NCBI GenBank assembly: GCA_944321895.1
Contig: CALUNA010000005.1
Location: forward strand, 62,001-126,000
From: an uncultured Bacteroidales bacterium
GTDB taxonomy: Bacteria; Bacteroidota; Bacteroidia; Bacteroidales; Paludibacteraceae
Direction of reading: 5' to 3'
Length of the DNA: 64,000 bases
A program made the position numbers and the translations under genes. How positions within the stretch are numbered: position 1 is the stretch's first letter; every line of letters begins with the position of its first letter. Shown here piece by piece: positions 54,999 to 62,744 of the stretch. Below the pieces are notes generated by a model. It ran no database searches. It was not told where the DNA came from and was given only the letters and a program-made list of their open reading frames with translations.

Positions 54999-56240
54999 TC
55001 AAAACCTGCCTCCGGCACCGCCTCCACCACTGAAGCCACCGCCCCAACTGCCTCCGGAAAATCCGCCGCCGATATTCCGGCCGCCACCGCCGATACCGCC
55101 GGCAACAACCACCGGCAATTTCGGAATCGTATAGGTCTGCACATGCCTGTACTGGCAATGGCGGCAAAGATATGTTTTTTCGCCTGTCCCGTTGTGGAAC
55201 TGCGTGGCACGCACACGAACCACATCCGCATACAAGCCGTATGTCCTGGCCTGACAGTGCGGACATCTGCCGTACTTGGAACCCTGTTTTTCATACGGCA
55301 AGATAATATGATTGAAGCAGGACTTGCATTCCCACACATCGTAATCGACAGATTCGAGCGTCTCTTCGGACTGTTGCGCATCAGTCAGGTAACGGTCCTC
55401 ATCCTGCTCGGAAAGCAGCACCATTTTCGCACCGCACTCGTTGCAGCGCACCGGTGCACGGCGCACAGCCTCGCGGCGGCGCTTCAGCCACCACGCAAAA
55501 AACGCTACCGGCAACGGAAACAGCACCGCAAAAAACACCGACCATTGACAAGGAAGCTGCAAACGCTGGTAACGCACGTTGTTGGATGCACCCGGATTGA
55601 CAGCAAGTGTGCGGTAAACAAACCATATCAGGCATATCCACACCGCGAACGCAAGCATGAAATAAATCATCAGGAAGGATACGGCCGGAGTACCGACGCT
55701 GCCGGACTGGTCGAACAGCAACTCTTCAAGAGCGGCCTGTGTGGTCAGCAAACGGCTGATTTCCTGAACGCCGGCCAAGAAACCCGCATCATAATCGCCG
55801 GCCTTGAACGATGGAAACATGTAGTCAGTCAATATCCGGCTGCAGACAGCATCGGGCAACAAACCTTCCAGTCCATAGCCGGTTTCAATGCGCACCGCAC
55901 GCTCATCGGCCACCAGCAACAGCAGCAAGCCGTTGTCCTTGCCCGCCTGACCGATTTTCCAGTAACGGAAAAGCTCATAGGCAAACTCCATATAGTCGGG
56001 CAGGTCAATGCTGTTCAGTGCCACAACCGCCACTTCCACCTCCGAGCGCCGGTGCAAATCCGACAACATCGCGTTCAGCTGCGCTTCAGCCGATGCAGAC
56101 AATATACCATCCGGATTGGAAACAAAACAGTCGCTGCACTGACGTTTCGGGTCGGGAACTGTTGTGGGCAGATAGCCTGCGGCCGGCAACATCGCCGACA
56201 AGCAGACAAAAACCGACAAACAAATTAATTTCAACCGCAT
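54999..56240 (-). CDS. TPM-domain membrane protein with zinc ribbons
   Basis: A 413-residue protein: signal peptide (about 1-21), TPM_phosphatase domain (about 40-165: DGILSASAEAQLNAMLSDL, then GLLLLLVADERAVRIETGYG), two central transmembrane helices, a region with several CxxC pairs (CNEC, CKSC, CPHC, CRHC) that look like zinc ribbons, and a Gly/Ser-rich tail ending GGGGAGGRF. TPM proteins such as YgcG are linked to membrane-protein quality control and photosystem repair in plants. It is the first gene of a pair with lemA (36 nt apart). The -7 box is at 56261-56268. Confidence 0.88.
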   Translation of the reverse strand: MRLKLICLSVFVCLSAMLPAAGYLPTTVPDPKRQCSDCFVSNPDGILSASAEAQLNAMLSDLHRRSEVEVAVVALNSIDLPDYMEFAYELFRYWKIGQAGKDNGLLLLLVADERAVRIETGYGLEGLLPDAVCSRILTDYMFPSFKAGDYDAGFLAGVQEISRLLTTQAALEELLFDQSGSVGTPAVSFLMIYFMLAFAVWICLIWFVYRTLAVNPGASNNVRYQRLQLPCQWSVFFAVLFPLPVAFFAWWLKRRREAVRRAPVRCNECGAKMVLLSEQDEDRYLTDAQQSEETLESVDYDVWECKSCFNHIILPYEKQGSKYGRCPHCQARTYGLYADVVRVRATQFHNGTGEKTYLCRHCQYRHVQTYTIPKLPVVVAGGIGGGGRNIGGGFSGGSWGGGFSGGGGAGGRF

Positions 56241-56260
56241 ATTTTTTCACTTGCAAGGCG

Positions 56261-56268
56261 CAAAGATA
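56261..56268 (-). promoter_or_regulatory. -7 box of the TPM-lemA promoter
   Basis: TATCTTTG on the minus strand, only 20 nt upstream of the start codon. Confidence 0.6.
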
Positions 56269-56399
56269 TATATTTCTTGGAGAATAGCGCGCAAAAAACG
56301 GCTGTTTTTTCTGGAAACGGGTCCGGCTGCCACGCAAGGCAACAGGGCAATTCGGCAGCAAAAATTTGTGCAGGCTCTTTCGGATTCGGTTTTTATTCC

Positions 56400-56407
56400 T
56401 ATCTTTG
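56400..56407 (+). promoter_or_regulatory. -7 box of the hydrolase-ptb-buk promoter
   Basis: TATCTTTG, 28 nt upstream of the hydrolase ATG. Confidence 0.6.
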
Positions 56408-56435
56408 CCCCTGACAACAAAAAATCAGTAATGCC

Positions 56436-57209
56436 ATGAAATACATTGTAACGTTTTTATGCAGTTTGTTTTGTATGACATACCTCTATTCACGTACGCC
56501 GGATGCTGTTTTTATGGACGGCAAGCTGGAAATCTACCTTCCCGACAGCACACGGCAGACAGGTATTTTCGTGTTATGTTGTCCTGGCGGCGGCTATTCC
56601 CATCTGGCCATTGAATATGAAGGCCGCGATTTTGCACCATGGCTGAACGAACATGGCATCGGGCTTGGCGTACTGGCCTACACGATGCCACAAGGAGACT
56701 GCACGAAACCACTGGCCGATGTACACGAGGCATTTGCCGTAATTGACGCCCACAAAACCGAATGGGGCATTGAGCACACCGGCATCATGGGTTTCTCGGC
56801 AGGAGGACATCTGGCATCCACCGCAGCCACCAAATTCACCTCAGCTCAAAACAGACCTGAATTCCAGATACTGTTCTATCCGGTCATCACCATGGATGCA
56901 CAATACACGCATCAGGGCTCTTGCCACAATCTGCTCGGTGAGCAACCGTCCGACAGTCTGCGGGTCCTGTACAGCAGCGAAAAACAAGTCAGACCCGGCA
57001 CGCCGCGCGCGTTCATTGTGCTTTGCGATGACGACAAAGTTGTTTCGCCCGTAAACAGCACACTCTACTACAACGCGCTGAAAGCCTGCGATATTCCTGC
57101 GGGAATGTACATCTATCCGACAGGCGGACATGGTTTCGGCTTCAAAGATGACTTTGTCTACAAGGTAGCCTGGAAATTGTTCCTTATGGACTGGCTGAAA
57201 CGCAAATAA
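56436..57209 (+). CDS. Secreted alpha/beta hydrolase (esterase-like)
   Basis: A 257-residue protein with a signal peptide (about 1-19) and an alpha/beta-hydrolase fold of the BD-FAE/acetyl-xylan-esterase type. Visible are the oxyanion segment CPGGGYSHLA, the nucleophile Ser in GFSAGGH (about residue 111), the acid in LCDDDKVVSP and the His in GGHGFGF. Relatives remove acetyl groups from plant polysaccharides. It begins an operon with ptb (24 nt downstream) and buk. The link between an exported esterase and butyrate formation is not obvious from sequence. Confidence 0.85.
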   Translation: MKYIVTFLCSLFCMTYLYSRTPDAVFMDGKLEIYLPDSTRQTGIFVLCCPGGGYSHLAIEYEGRDFAPWLNEHGIGLGVLAYTMPQGDCTKPLADVHEAFAVIDAHKTEWGIEHTGIMGFSAGGHLASTAATKFTSAQNRPEFQILFYPVITMDAQYTHQGSCHNLLGEQPSDSLRVLYSSEKQVRPGTPRAFIVLCDDDKVVSPVNSTLYYNALKACDIPAGMYIYPTGGHGFGFKDDFVYKVAWKLFLMDWLKRK

Positions 57210-57233
57210 ACCATTTCCAAAGCCTCACATGCC

Positions 57234-58148
57234 ATGATCAGGTCTTTTCAGGAACTCACCCGACATCTGAACCACATATCGACACGCCGCAGACTGGCCG
57301 TGGCCAATGCCGTGGACGAACATACGCTCGACGCAGTGCTGATGGCCGTTAAGGCCGGTCTGGTGGAAGCTTGCCTGATAGGCGATGTGGCTGTCATTGA
57401 AGCATCGCAACATCTGTTCGATGACGACAGCATAATGCCCTATCTGCATGTAACCGATATTCCAGACATACAGTCGGCCACCACGGAAGCCGTACGCATG
57501 GTCAAACAGGGCGAAGCCGACATCCTGATGAAAGGTCTTGTGAACACGGACGTTATTCTGCGCGCTATACTCGACAAACAAAACGGCCTGCTACCACCCG
57601 GCCAGGTACTGACCTACAACGCTGCCCTGGACATTCCGGCATACGGCAAACTCGTGTTCTTTTCCGACCCGGCAGTTATTCCGTCGCCCACACTGGAACA
57701 ACGCACGGCCATGATAAAATATGCTATCCGGACGGCAGGCAAATTCGGTGTGGAAAAACCCAAAGTGGCACTGATACACGCCACTGAAAAAGCAAACCCG
57801 AAAATCCACTACATGCAGGACTATCTCGACATCATGGACCGGTGGCGCATGGGAGAGTTCGGAGACGTCATCATGGACGGGCCTATTGACATTTTCCTGG
57901 CACTCGACCGGGAACGCGGCAGCATAAAAAACGTGCCGACGCCCGTGCTCGGCGATGCTGACATCCTTATCTTCCCGAACTTTGAGTCGGCCAACGCCTT
58001 CTACAAAGGCCTGATGATTTTCGGCGGTGCGGAAATGGGCGGCATACTGCAAGGAACCGAAAAACCCGTCGTCATGACCTCGCGTTCCGAAAGCATACGT
58101 TCCAAATTTTACAGCATAGCCATTGCCTGCATCGAGGCACAAAACTAA
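57234..58148 (+). CDS. ptb: Phosphate butyryltransferase
   Basis: Ptb converts butyryl-CoA and phosphate to butyryl-phosphate. The 304-residue protein belongs to the PTA/PTB family: GEADILMKGLVNTD (substrate region), FFSDPAVIPSPTLEQR, and the C-terminal NFESANAFYKGLMIFGGAEMGGIL. It is followed after 11 nt by butyrate kinase, which then makes ATP and butyrate. The pair is known in clostridia and in some Bacteroidales such as Odoribacter and Porphyromonas. Branched-chain acyl substrates are possible, so chain length is not fixed by sequence. Confidence 0.93.
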   Translation: MIRSFQELTRHLNHISTRRRLAVANAVDEHTLDAVLMAVKAGLVEACLIGDVAVIEASQHLFDDDSIMPYLHVTDIPDIQSATTEAVRMVKQGEADILMKGLVNTDVILRAILDKQNGLLPPGQVLTYNAALDIPAYGKLVFFSDPAVIPSPTLEQRTAMIKYAIRTAGKFGVEKPKVALIHATEKANPKIHYMQDYLDIMDRWRMGEFGDVIMDGPIDIFLALDRERGSIKNVPTPVLGDADILIFPNFESANAFYKGLMIFGGAEMGGILQGTEKPVVMTSRSESIRSKFYSIAIACIEAQN

Positions 58149-58159
58149 AAGCAACCGCC

Positions 58160-59230
58160 ATGTACAAAATCCTTGTCATCAACCCCGGCTCCACCAGCAC
58201 CAAGATAGCCGTCTTCGAAGACGAGCAGAAAATATTGCAGGAAACCATCCGCCACCAGGCATCCGACCTGCACCACTTTGCATGCATCACCGACCAGTAC
58301 GATTTCCGCAAACAGTTTGTGCTCGAACATCTGCGCAGACACGATATCGACCCCACCGGTTTTGCAGCCATCATCGGACGCGGCGGCATGACCCATCCGC
58401 TGGCTTCCGGCGTATATGCCGTGAACGCGCAAATGTTGGACGACCTGCGCCACTGCACCTATTCCGAGGCACACGCCTGCAATCTGGGCGGACTAATTGC
58501 CGACAGTATCGCCCGCGACATTCCGGGTTGCCTCGCCCTGATAGCCGACCCCGTAGTCGTGGACGAGTTCCAGGACGTGGCACGCATAAGCGGATTGCCC
58601 CTGTTCCCGCGGCGCAGCACATTCCATGCGCTGAACCACAAAGCCATCGCGCGACGCTACGCCAACGAAGTCGGCCGGGCCTACGAAGACCTGAACCTGA
58701 TTGTCGCACACATGGGCGGCGGCATATCGGTGGGAGCGCACCGGCACGGACAAGTGGTGGATGTAAACCAGGCTCTGGACGGATACGGACCATTCTCGCC
58801 CGAACGCGCCGGCACATTGCCTTCCGGCGATTTGGTCGAGCTGTGTTTCAGCGGAAAATACGACAAGGCGGAAATCAAAAAAATGCTGGTTGGCAAAGGC
58901 GGTGTTTATGCCCATCTGCACACCACCGACATGCAGGAGGTGGCGCAACGCGCCGATAACGGCGACAGCCATGCCCGCCTCGTGCTGGAAGCACTCGCCT
59001 ACAATGTGGGCAAGGAAATAGGTGCCATGGCAGCCGTGCTTGCCGGACAGACAGACGCCATCCTGCTTACCGGCGGCATAGCCTGCAACCAAACCGTGGT
59101 GGATTACGTAACCCGCATGGTGCAGCACTTCGCGCCCGTAAAGACATATCCCGGTGAGGACGAAATGGAAGCCCTCGGCCTCTCCGCCCTGCGTGTGCTC
59201 CGTGGCGAAGCACCGAGAACATACAAATAA
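58160..59230 (+). CDS. buk: Butyrate kinase
   Basis: Buk transfers the phosphate of butyryl-phosphate to ADP. The 356-residue enzyme is an acetokinase/actin-like (ASKHA) protein with the N-terminal INPGSTSTKIAVFE phosphate loop, GRGGMTHPL, the second nucleotide-binding motif NLIVAHMGGGISVGAH, and ILLTGGIACNQ near the C-terminus. With ptb it forms a terminal energy-yielding step of butyrate fermentation. A weak hairpin (59305-59320) follows. Confidence 0.94.
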   Translation: MYKILVINPGSTSTKIAVFEDEQKILQETIRHQASDLHHFACITDQYDFRKQFVLEHLRRHDIDPTGFAAIIGRGGMTHPLASGVYAVNAQMLDDLRHCTYSEAHACNLGGLIADSIARDIPGCLALIADPVVVDEFQDVARISGLPLFPRRSTFHALNHKAIARRYANEVGRAYEDLNLIVAHMGGGISVGAHRHGQVVDVNQALDGYGPFSPERAGTLPSGDLVELCFSGKYDKAEIKKMLVGKGGVYAHLHTTDMQEVAQRADNGDSHARLVLEALAYNVGKEIGAMAAVLAGQTDAILLTGGIACNQTVVDYVTRMVQHFAPVKTYPGEDEMEALGLSALRVLRGEAPRTYK

Positions 59231-59304
59231 AGGAATCGTCATATTGCACGGATAAGACGGTGCCTTGCACCCTCTCCTCCCGCATAGCCCCTCCGCACAG
59301 TCAT

Positions 59305-59320
59305 CCGGCCAGTGGGCCGG
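59305..59320 (+). terminator. Possible terminator after buk
   Basis: CCGGCC pairs with GGCCGG around a 4-nt loop, but there is no T-run. Low certainty. Apart from this and the upp promoter, the 200-bp gap shows nothing recognisable. Confidence 0.3.
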
Positions 59321-59402
59321 CATCCATGTAAAAGGCAGAAGCACGCAAGCCGCGGCCACAACCATACAAAATGAACAGACGTTTGTTTTTCTGTTTTTTT
59401 AT

Positions 59403-59410
59403 TATCTTTG
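59403..59410 (+). promoter_or_regulatory. -7 box of the upp-vanZ-dprA promoter
   Basis: TATCTTTG, with TTTG at 59382-59385 (17-nt spacing), 20 nt upstream of the upp ATG. It supports the start at 59431. Confidence 0.6.
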
Positions 59411-59430
59411 CAAAAATAAAAAACACAAAC

Positions 59431-60081
59431 ATGAATCTCATTAACTTCCAGGAACAGAATTCCGTGCTGAACCATTATCTGAAAGAAATGCGTTCAATAC
59501 ACATGCAGAACGACCGGTTGCGCTTCCGCACCAATATCCGCCGCATAGGCGAAATCATGGCTTACGAAATCAGCAAGACACTTGACTATCAAACCGAACA
59601 AGTACAGACACCGCTTGGTATGGCTACCGCCGAGACCATTTCCGACCGTATCGTTATCGGCACCATCCTGCGCGCCGGACTTCCTTTCCACCAAGGTTTT
59701 CTGAACTATCTGGACTATGCGGAAAATGCATTCGTATCCGCCTACCGGAAATACAAGGATACCATCAAGTTCGACATTTTCGTGGAATACATTGCCTCCC
59801 CCGACCTGAACGGCAAGACGCTTATCCTGACAGACCCCATGTTGGCCACTGGCGGCTCCATGGAACTGGCATACGGTGCCCTGCTCAGCAAAGGAACTCC
59901 GGCCAAGTTGCATGTAGCATCCATCATTGCCAGCCAGCAGGCCATCGGATACATAGAAAAACATCTGCCGGCCGATACGACGGTTTGGGTCGGTGCCATA
60001 GACCCGGATTTGAACGAACATTCCTACATCGTACCCGGCTTGGGTGATGCCGGTGATTTGGCCTTCGGTGAAAAACTCTGA
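59431..60081 (+). CDS. upp: Uracil phosphoribosyltransferase
   Basis: Upp makes UMP from uracil and PRPP in pyrimidine salvage. The 216-residue protein has the PRPP-binding LILTDPMLATGGSMELAYGA and the uracil-site segment DPDLNEHSYIVPGLGDAGD. The ATG at 59431 is chosen because an upstream in-frame ATG lies ahead of the -7 box. It starts an operon with the VanZ-like gene (3 nt gap) and dprA. Confidence 0.95.
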   Translation: MNLINFQEQNSVLNHYLKEMRSIHMQNDRLRFRTNIRRIGEIMAYEISKTLDYQTEQVQTPLGMATAETISDRIVIGTILRAGLPFHQGFLNYLDYAENAFVSAYRKYKDTIKFDIFVEYIASPDLNGKTLILTDPMLATGGSMELAYGALLSKGTPAKLHVASIIASQQAIGYIEKHLPADTTVWVGAIDPDLNEHSYIVPGLGDAGDLAFGEKL

Positions 60082-60084
60082 ACA

Positions 60085-60489
60085 ATGGATTTTCTGAAAC
60101 AATACTGGAAATCCCTGCTCGTGGCATCAGTTATTCTGTACCTGTCGCTGTGGAAACAGCCGAGCTTCAAAATGCCCGACATCAGCAACGCCGACAAATG
60201 GGCTCACCTGCTCATGTATGCAGGTTTGGCATTCATGATGCATTGGGACTTGCACGCCGCGGGGCTTAAAAAATGGAAACTGTATTTTTTCGGTATCGTT
60301 TTTCCTGTTGCTTACGGCGGCATTATTGAAATCCTGCAGGAACAGTTTTTCAAACCGCGCTCCGGCGAATGGGGCGACTGGCTCGCCGATAGCCTGGGAG
60401 CCGTGGCAGGATTCTTCATTTTCCCGTATGCCCTGCGGCTATGGGAACACATTGCCAACAAACGTAAAAACCGCATGTCCCATGCCTGA
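60085..60489 (+). CDS. VanZ-like small membrane protein
   Basis: A 134-residue protein with about four hydrophobic helices and the VanZ family pattern: DKWAHLLMYAGLAFMM, then GGIIEILQEQFFKPRSGEWGDWLADSLGAVAGF. VanZ is named for teicoplanin resistance, but most members are of unknown function and no van genes are present here. It lies between upp and dprA, overlapping dprA by 8 nt. Confidence 0.85.
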   Translation: MDFLKQYWKSLLVASVILYLSLWKQPSFKMPDISNADKWAHLLMYAGLAFMMHWDLHAAGLKKWKLYFFGIVFPVAYGGIIEILQEQFFKPRSGEWGDWLADSLGAVAGFFIFPYALRLWEHIANKRKNRMSHA

Positions 60490-61618
60490 CACAGACGCCC
60501 TGAAACCGGAACTGCTACGCTATCAAATCGGCATTACGCTGATTCCCGGCATAGGTTGCGTGCTTGCCAAACAACTGATTGCATATGTGGGCAGCGTGGA
60601 AGGAGTTTTCCACGAAAGCAGGAAAAACCTGTCCAAAATACCGGCTATCGGTGAAATACGCGCAAAAGAAATTGTCAACCAGAACATACTGGCACGTGCT
60701 GATGCGGAAGTGGAGTTTATTATGAAAAACAGACTTTCAGCCTGTTTTTTCACTGATCCGGATTATCCTTTCCGCTTGAAAGACTGTCCGGACGCTCCGC
60801 TCATGCTGTTCGGCAAAGGCAAACTGGAGCTGAACCGCGGAAAATTCATAGGCGTAGTAGGCACCCGCAAAGCATCCGATGCAGGCAAAGAATATTGCAC
60901 GCACATGATAACCGATCTGGCAGCCATGTGTCCCGACCTGACCATTGTGAGCGGACTGGCCTATGGCATAGACATCACCGCACACAAAACCGCCCTGGAA
61001 AACGGATTGCCAACCATTGCCATTCCAGGACATGGATTGGACCGGATTTACCCATCAAGACATCGGGACACGGCCGTAAGAATGTTGGAAAACGGAGGCA
61101 TTCTGACCGAATTCCTGAGCCAGACAGTTCCCGAAGGTCCCAATTTCGTGCAGCGCAACCGTATCATAGCCGGCATGAGCGATGCGACGGTTGTTGTCGA
61201 ATCAAAAAAAGAAGGGGGTTCGCTCATAACCGCCATGCTGGCATCATCCTACAACCGCGATGTTTTTGCATTTCCCGGCCGGCCTACCGATGAAAATTTT
61301 GCCGGCTGCAACCGGCTCATAAAAAGTAACCGTGCCGCCCTGATTGAAAACGCCACCGACCTGATACGAAACATGAACTGGGATGTTGAACAGCGCGCTC
61401 CTGCAACAAATATCCAAACCAGCCTGTTTGCCGAGCTGTCGGAAGAAGAAAGTATCCTGCTGAATTGCCTGAGAGCGCAACCAGACGGAATACACGTAAA
61501 CGAACTGGCCATCCAAACCGGCAAGCCATACAGCACCGTTTCTTCCATACTGCTGAATCTGGAGTTCAAGGGTATGGTCAAACCCCTGCCGGGTGGAATG
61601 TACCGGATTATCAAATAA
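60482..61618 (+). CDS. dprA: DNA-processing protein DprA
   Basis: DprA (Smf) loads RecA on incoming single-stranded DNA during natural transformation. The 378-residue protein has an N-terminal helix-hairpin-helix region (LIPGIGCVLAKQLI, IPAIGEIRAKEI), a Rossmann-like core with GVVGTRKASDAG, VSGLAYGIDITAH and FVQRNRIIAGMSDATVVVE, and a C-terminal winged-helix domain (HVNELAIQTGKPYSTVSSILLNLE). The ATG at 60482 overlaps the VanZ-like gene by 8 nt. Its presence does not prove competence, as dprA is widespread. Confidence 0.93.
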   Translation: MPDTDALKPELLRYQIGITLIPGIGCVLAKQLIAYVGSVEGVFHESRKNLSKIPAIGEIRAKEIVNQNILARADAEVEFIMKNRLSACFFTDPDYPFRLKDCPDAPLMLFGKGKLELNRGKFIGVVGTRKASDAGKEYCTHMITDLAAMCPDLTIVSGLAYGIDITAHKTALENGLPTIAIPGHGLDRIYPSRHRDTAVRMLENGGILTEFLSQTVPEGPNFVQRNRIIAGMSDATVVVESKKEGGSLITAMLASSYNRDVFAFPGRPTDENFAGCNRLIKSNRAALIENATDLIRNMNWDVEQRAPATNIQTSLFAELSEEESILLNCLRAQPDGIHVNELAIQTGKPYSTVSSILLNLEFKGMVKPLPGGMYRIIK

Positions 61619-61629
61619 CCCGAAAACAA

Positions 61630-61660
61630 GGCAGGGAACAGAAACAAACTGTTCCTTGCC
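61630..61660 (+). terminator. Terminator of the upp-vanZ-dprA operon
   Basis: GGCAGGGAACAG pairs with CTGTTCCTTGCC (one G-U pair) around a 7-nt loop, 11 nt after the dprA stop. T-run weak. Confidence 0.65.
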
Positions 61661-61718
61661 ATTGATACGAACCGCAACACAACTTATACCTCAAAAACGA
61701 CGGTCCGGATATTTGGAT

Positions 61719-61950
61719 TTATTCGAATACAGGCGCATCCGCAGTCAGTGATGGTGACCCATCGGCAATGTAAGGCCAGCAATCGGCATCCCAGCATACC
61801 CGGTCAAGTAAAAGTACACGTCCATCGGGATGTTGCATATCAACCCCATGGTAAAGAATCCAATCATCACCATTCGCATCCTGCACAATCTCGGAACAAT
61901 GACCGATACCGCCAAAAACGCCATCATTGCAAACGGCCTGATAGAAGCCA
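61719..61950 (-). pseudogene. C-terminal remnant of a GH43-type glycoside hydrolase
   Basis: In one minus-strand frame the sequence reads GVFGGIGHCSEIVQDANG, then DDWILYHGVDMQHPDG, then RVLLLDRVCWDADCWPYI and GSPSLTADAPVFE before a stop. This is the typical closing region of secreted GH43 beta-propeller enzymes (arabinanase/xylosidase type), where GxGHxS, DWILYHG, LDRxxWDxDGWP and the final SPS are conserved. The frame is closed by a stop codon near 61958 and the other ~300 residues are missing. The remnant abuts, and partly overlaps, a truncated hybrid two-component regulator on the other strand. Confidence 0.65.
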
Positions 61951-62600
61951 AATCATACGACCTGATCATAACAGACATCATGATGCCCGACATAAACGGC
62001 ATCGACTTCGTGAAACACCTGCGCGAAAATATCAACTACAGCCATATACCCATTATTCTGCTATCTGCAAAAACCGACAACCACACAAAAATAGAAGGAC
62101 TGAATGCCGGAGCGGATGTCTTTATCGAAAAACCATTCTCCATTTCCTACATGAAAGCCCAAATTTCAAGCCTGCTACTCAACAGACGCAGCATTATCGA
62201 CGTATTCAACCGCTCACCGCTGGCATCATACGCCATCCTGACCACCAACCGGAACGACCAGGAATTCATCAGCAGATTGAATAACGAAATAGACAAAAAC
62301 ATATCGGAAAGCGACTTCTCCATAGAATCACTGACTGACAAACTGTTCATCAGCCGCTCCAACCTGCAACGCAAACTGAAAAGCATATGCGGATATACAC
62401 CCGGCGACTATCTGCGGACATACCGCCTCAAAAAAGCCGCACAGCTTCTGTTGCAGGAAGACGCACGCATCAACGAAGTAGCCTACAACGTGGGATTCAG
62501 TTCCCCATCCTATTTCACCAAATGTTTCATCAAACAGTTCGGAATGCTACCCAAAGAATTCATACAAAAACACAGCAAAAACACAAAAAGCAACAACTAA
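61899..62600 (+). pseudogene. Truncated hybrid two-component regulator: partial receiver plus AraC domain
   Basis: The product would be about 233 residues. It starts inside a receiver domain: the phospho-acceptor region YDLIITDIMMPDINGIDF, IILLSAK and FIEKPFS are present, but the N-terminal acidic pair and first strand are missing. A helical linker and a complete AraC-type helix-turn-helix follow (NISESDFSIESL, LFISRSNLQRKLKSICGYTP, VAYNVGFSSPSYFTKCFIKQF, LPKEF). This is the C-terminal end of a hybrid sensor of the kind that controls polysaccharide-utilisation loci; the sensor and kinase parts (about 1,000 residues) are gone. It may be inert, or act as a constitutive DNA-binding fragment. Confidence 0.8.
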
Positions 62601-62701
62601 CCGACATATTATTTCATAAATAAACTTAACAAACAGCCTCAAGTGGAAATATAAACCATCCGATGACCAAAAAGAGAAAGTCCCATATGCAAAAAAAATA
62701 T

Positions 62702-62709
62702 TACTTTTG
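62702..62709 (+). promoter_or_regulatory. -7 box of the topA promoter
   Basis: TACTTTTG, 35 nt upstream of the topA ATG. Confidence 0.55.
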
Positions 62710-62744
62710 CGCCAATTTTAGAACTACTTATCGCACAACGCATC

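Noticed and set aside
60085-60489. VanZ-like protein as a glycopeptide resistance determinant
   Set aside because: No other van genes are present and the family is widespread in housekeeping contexts.
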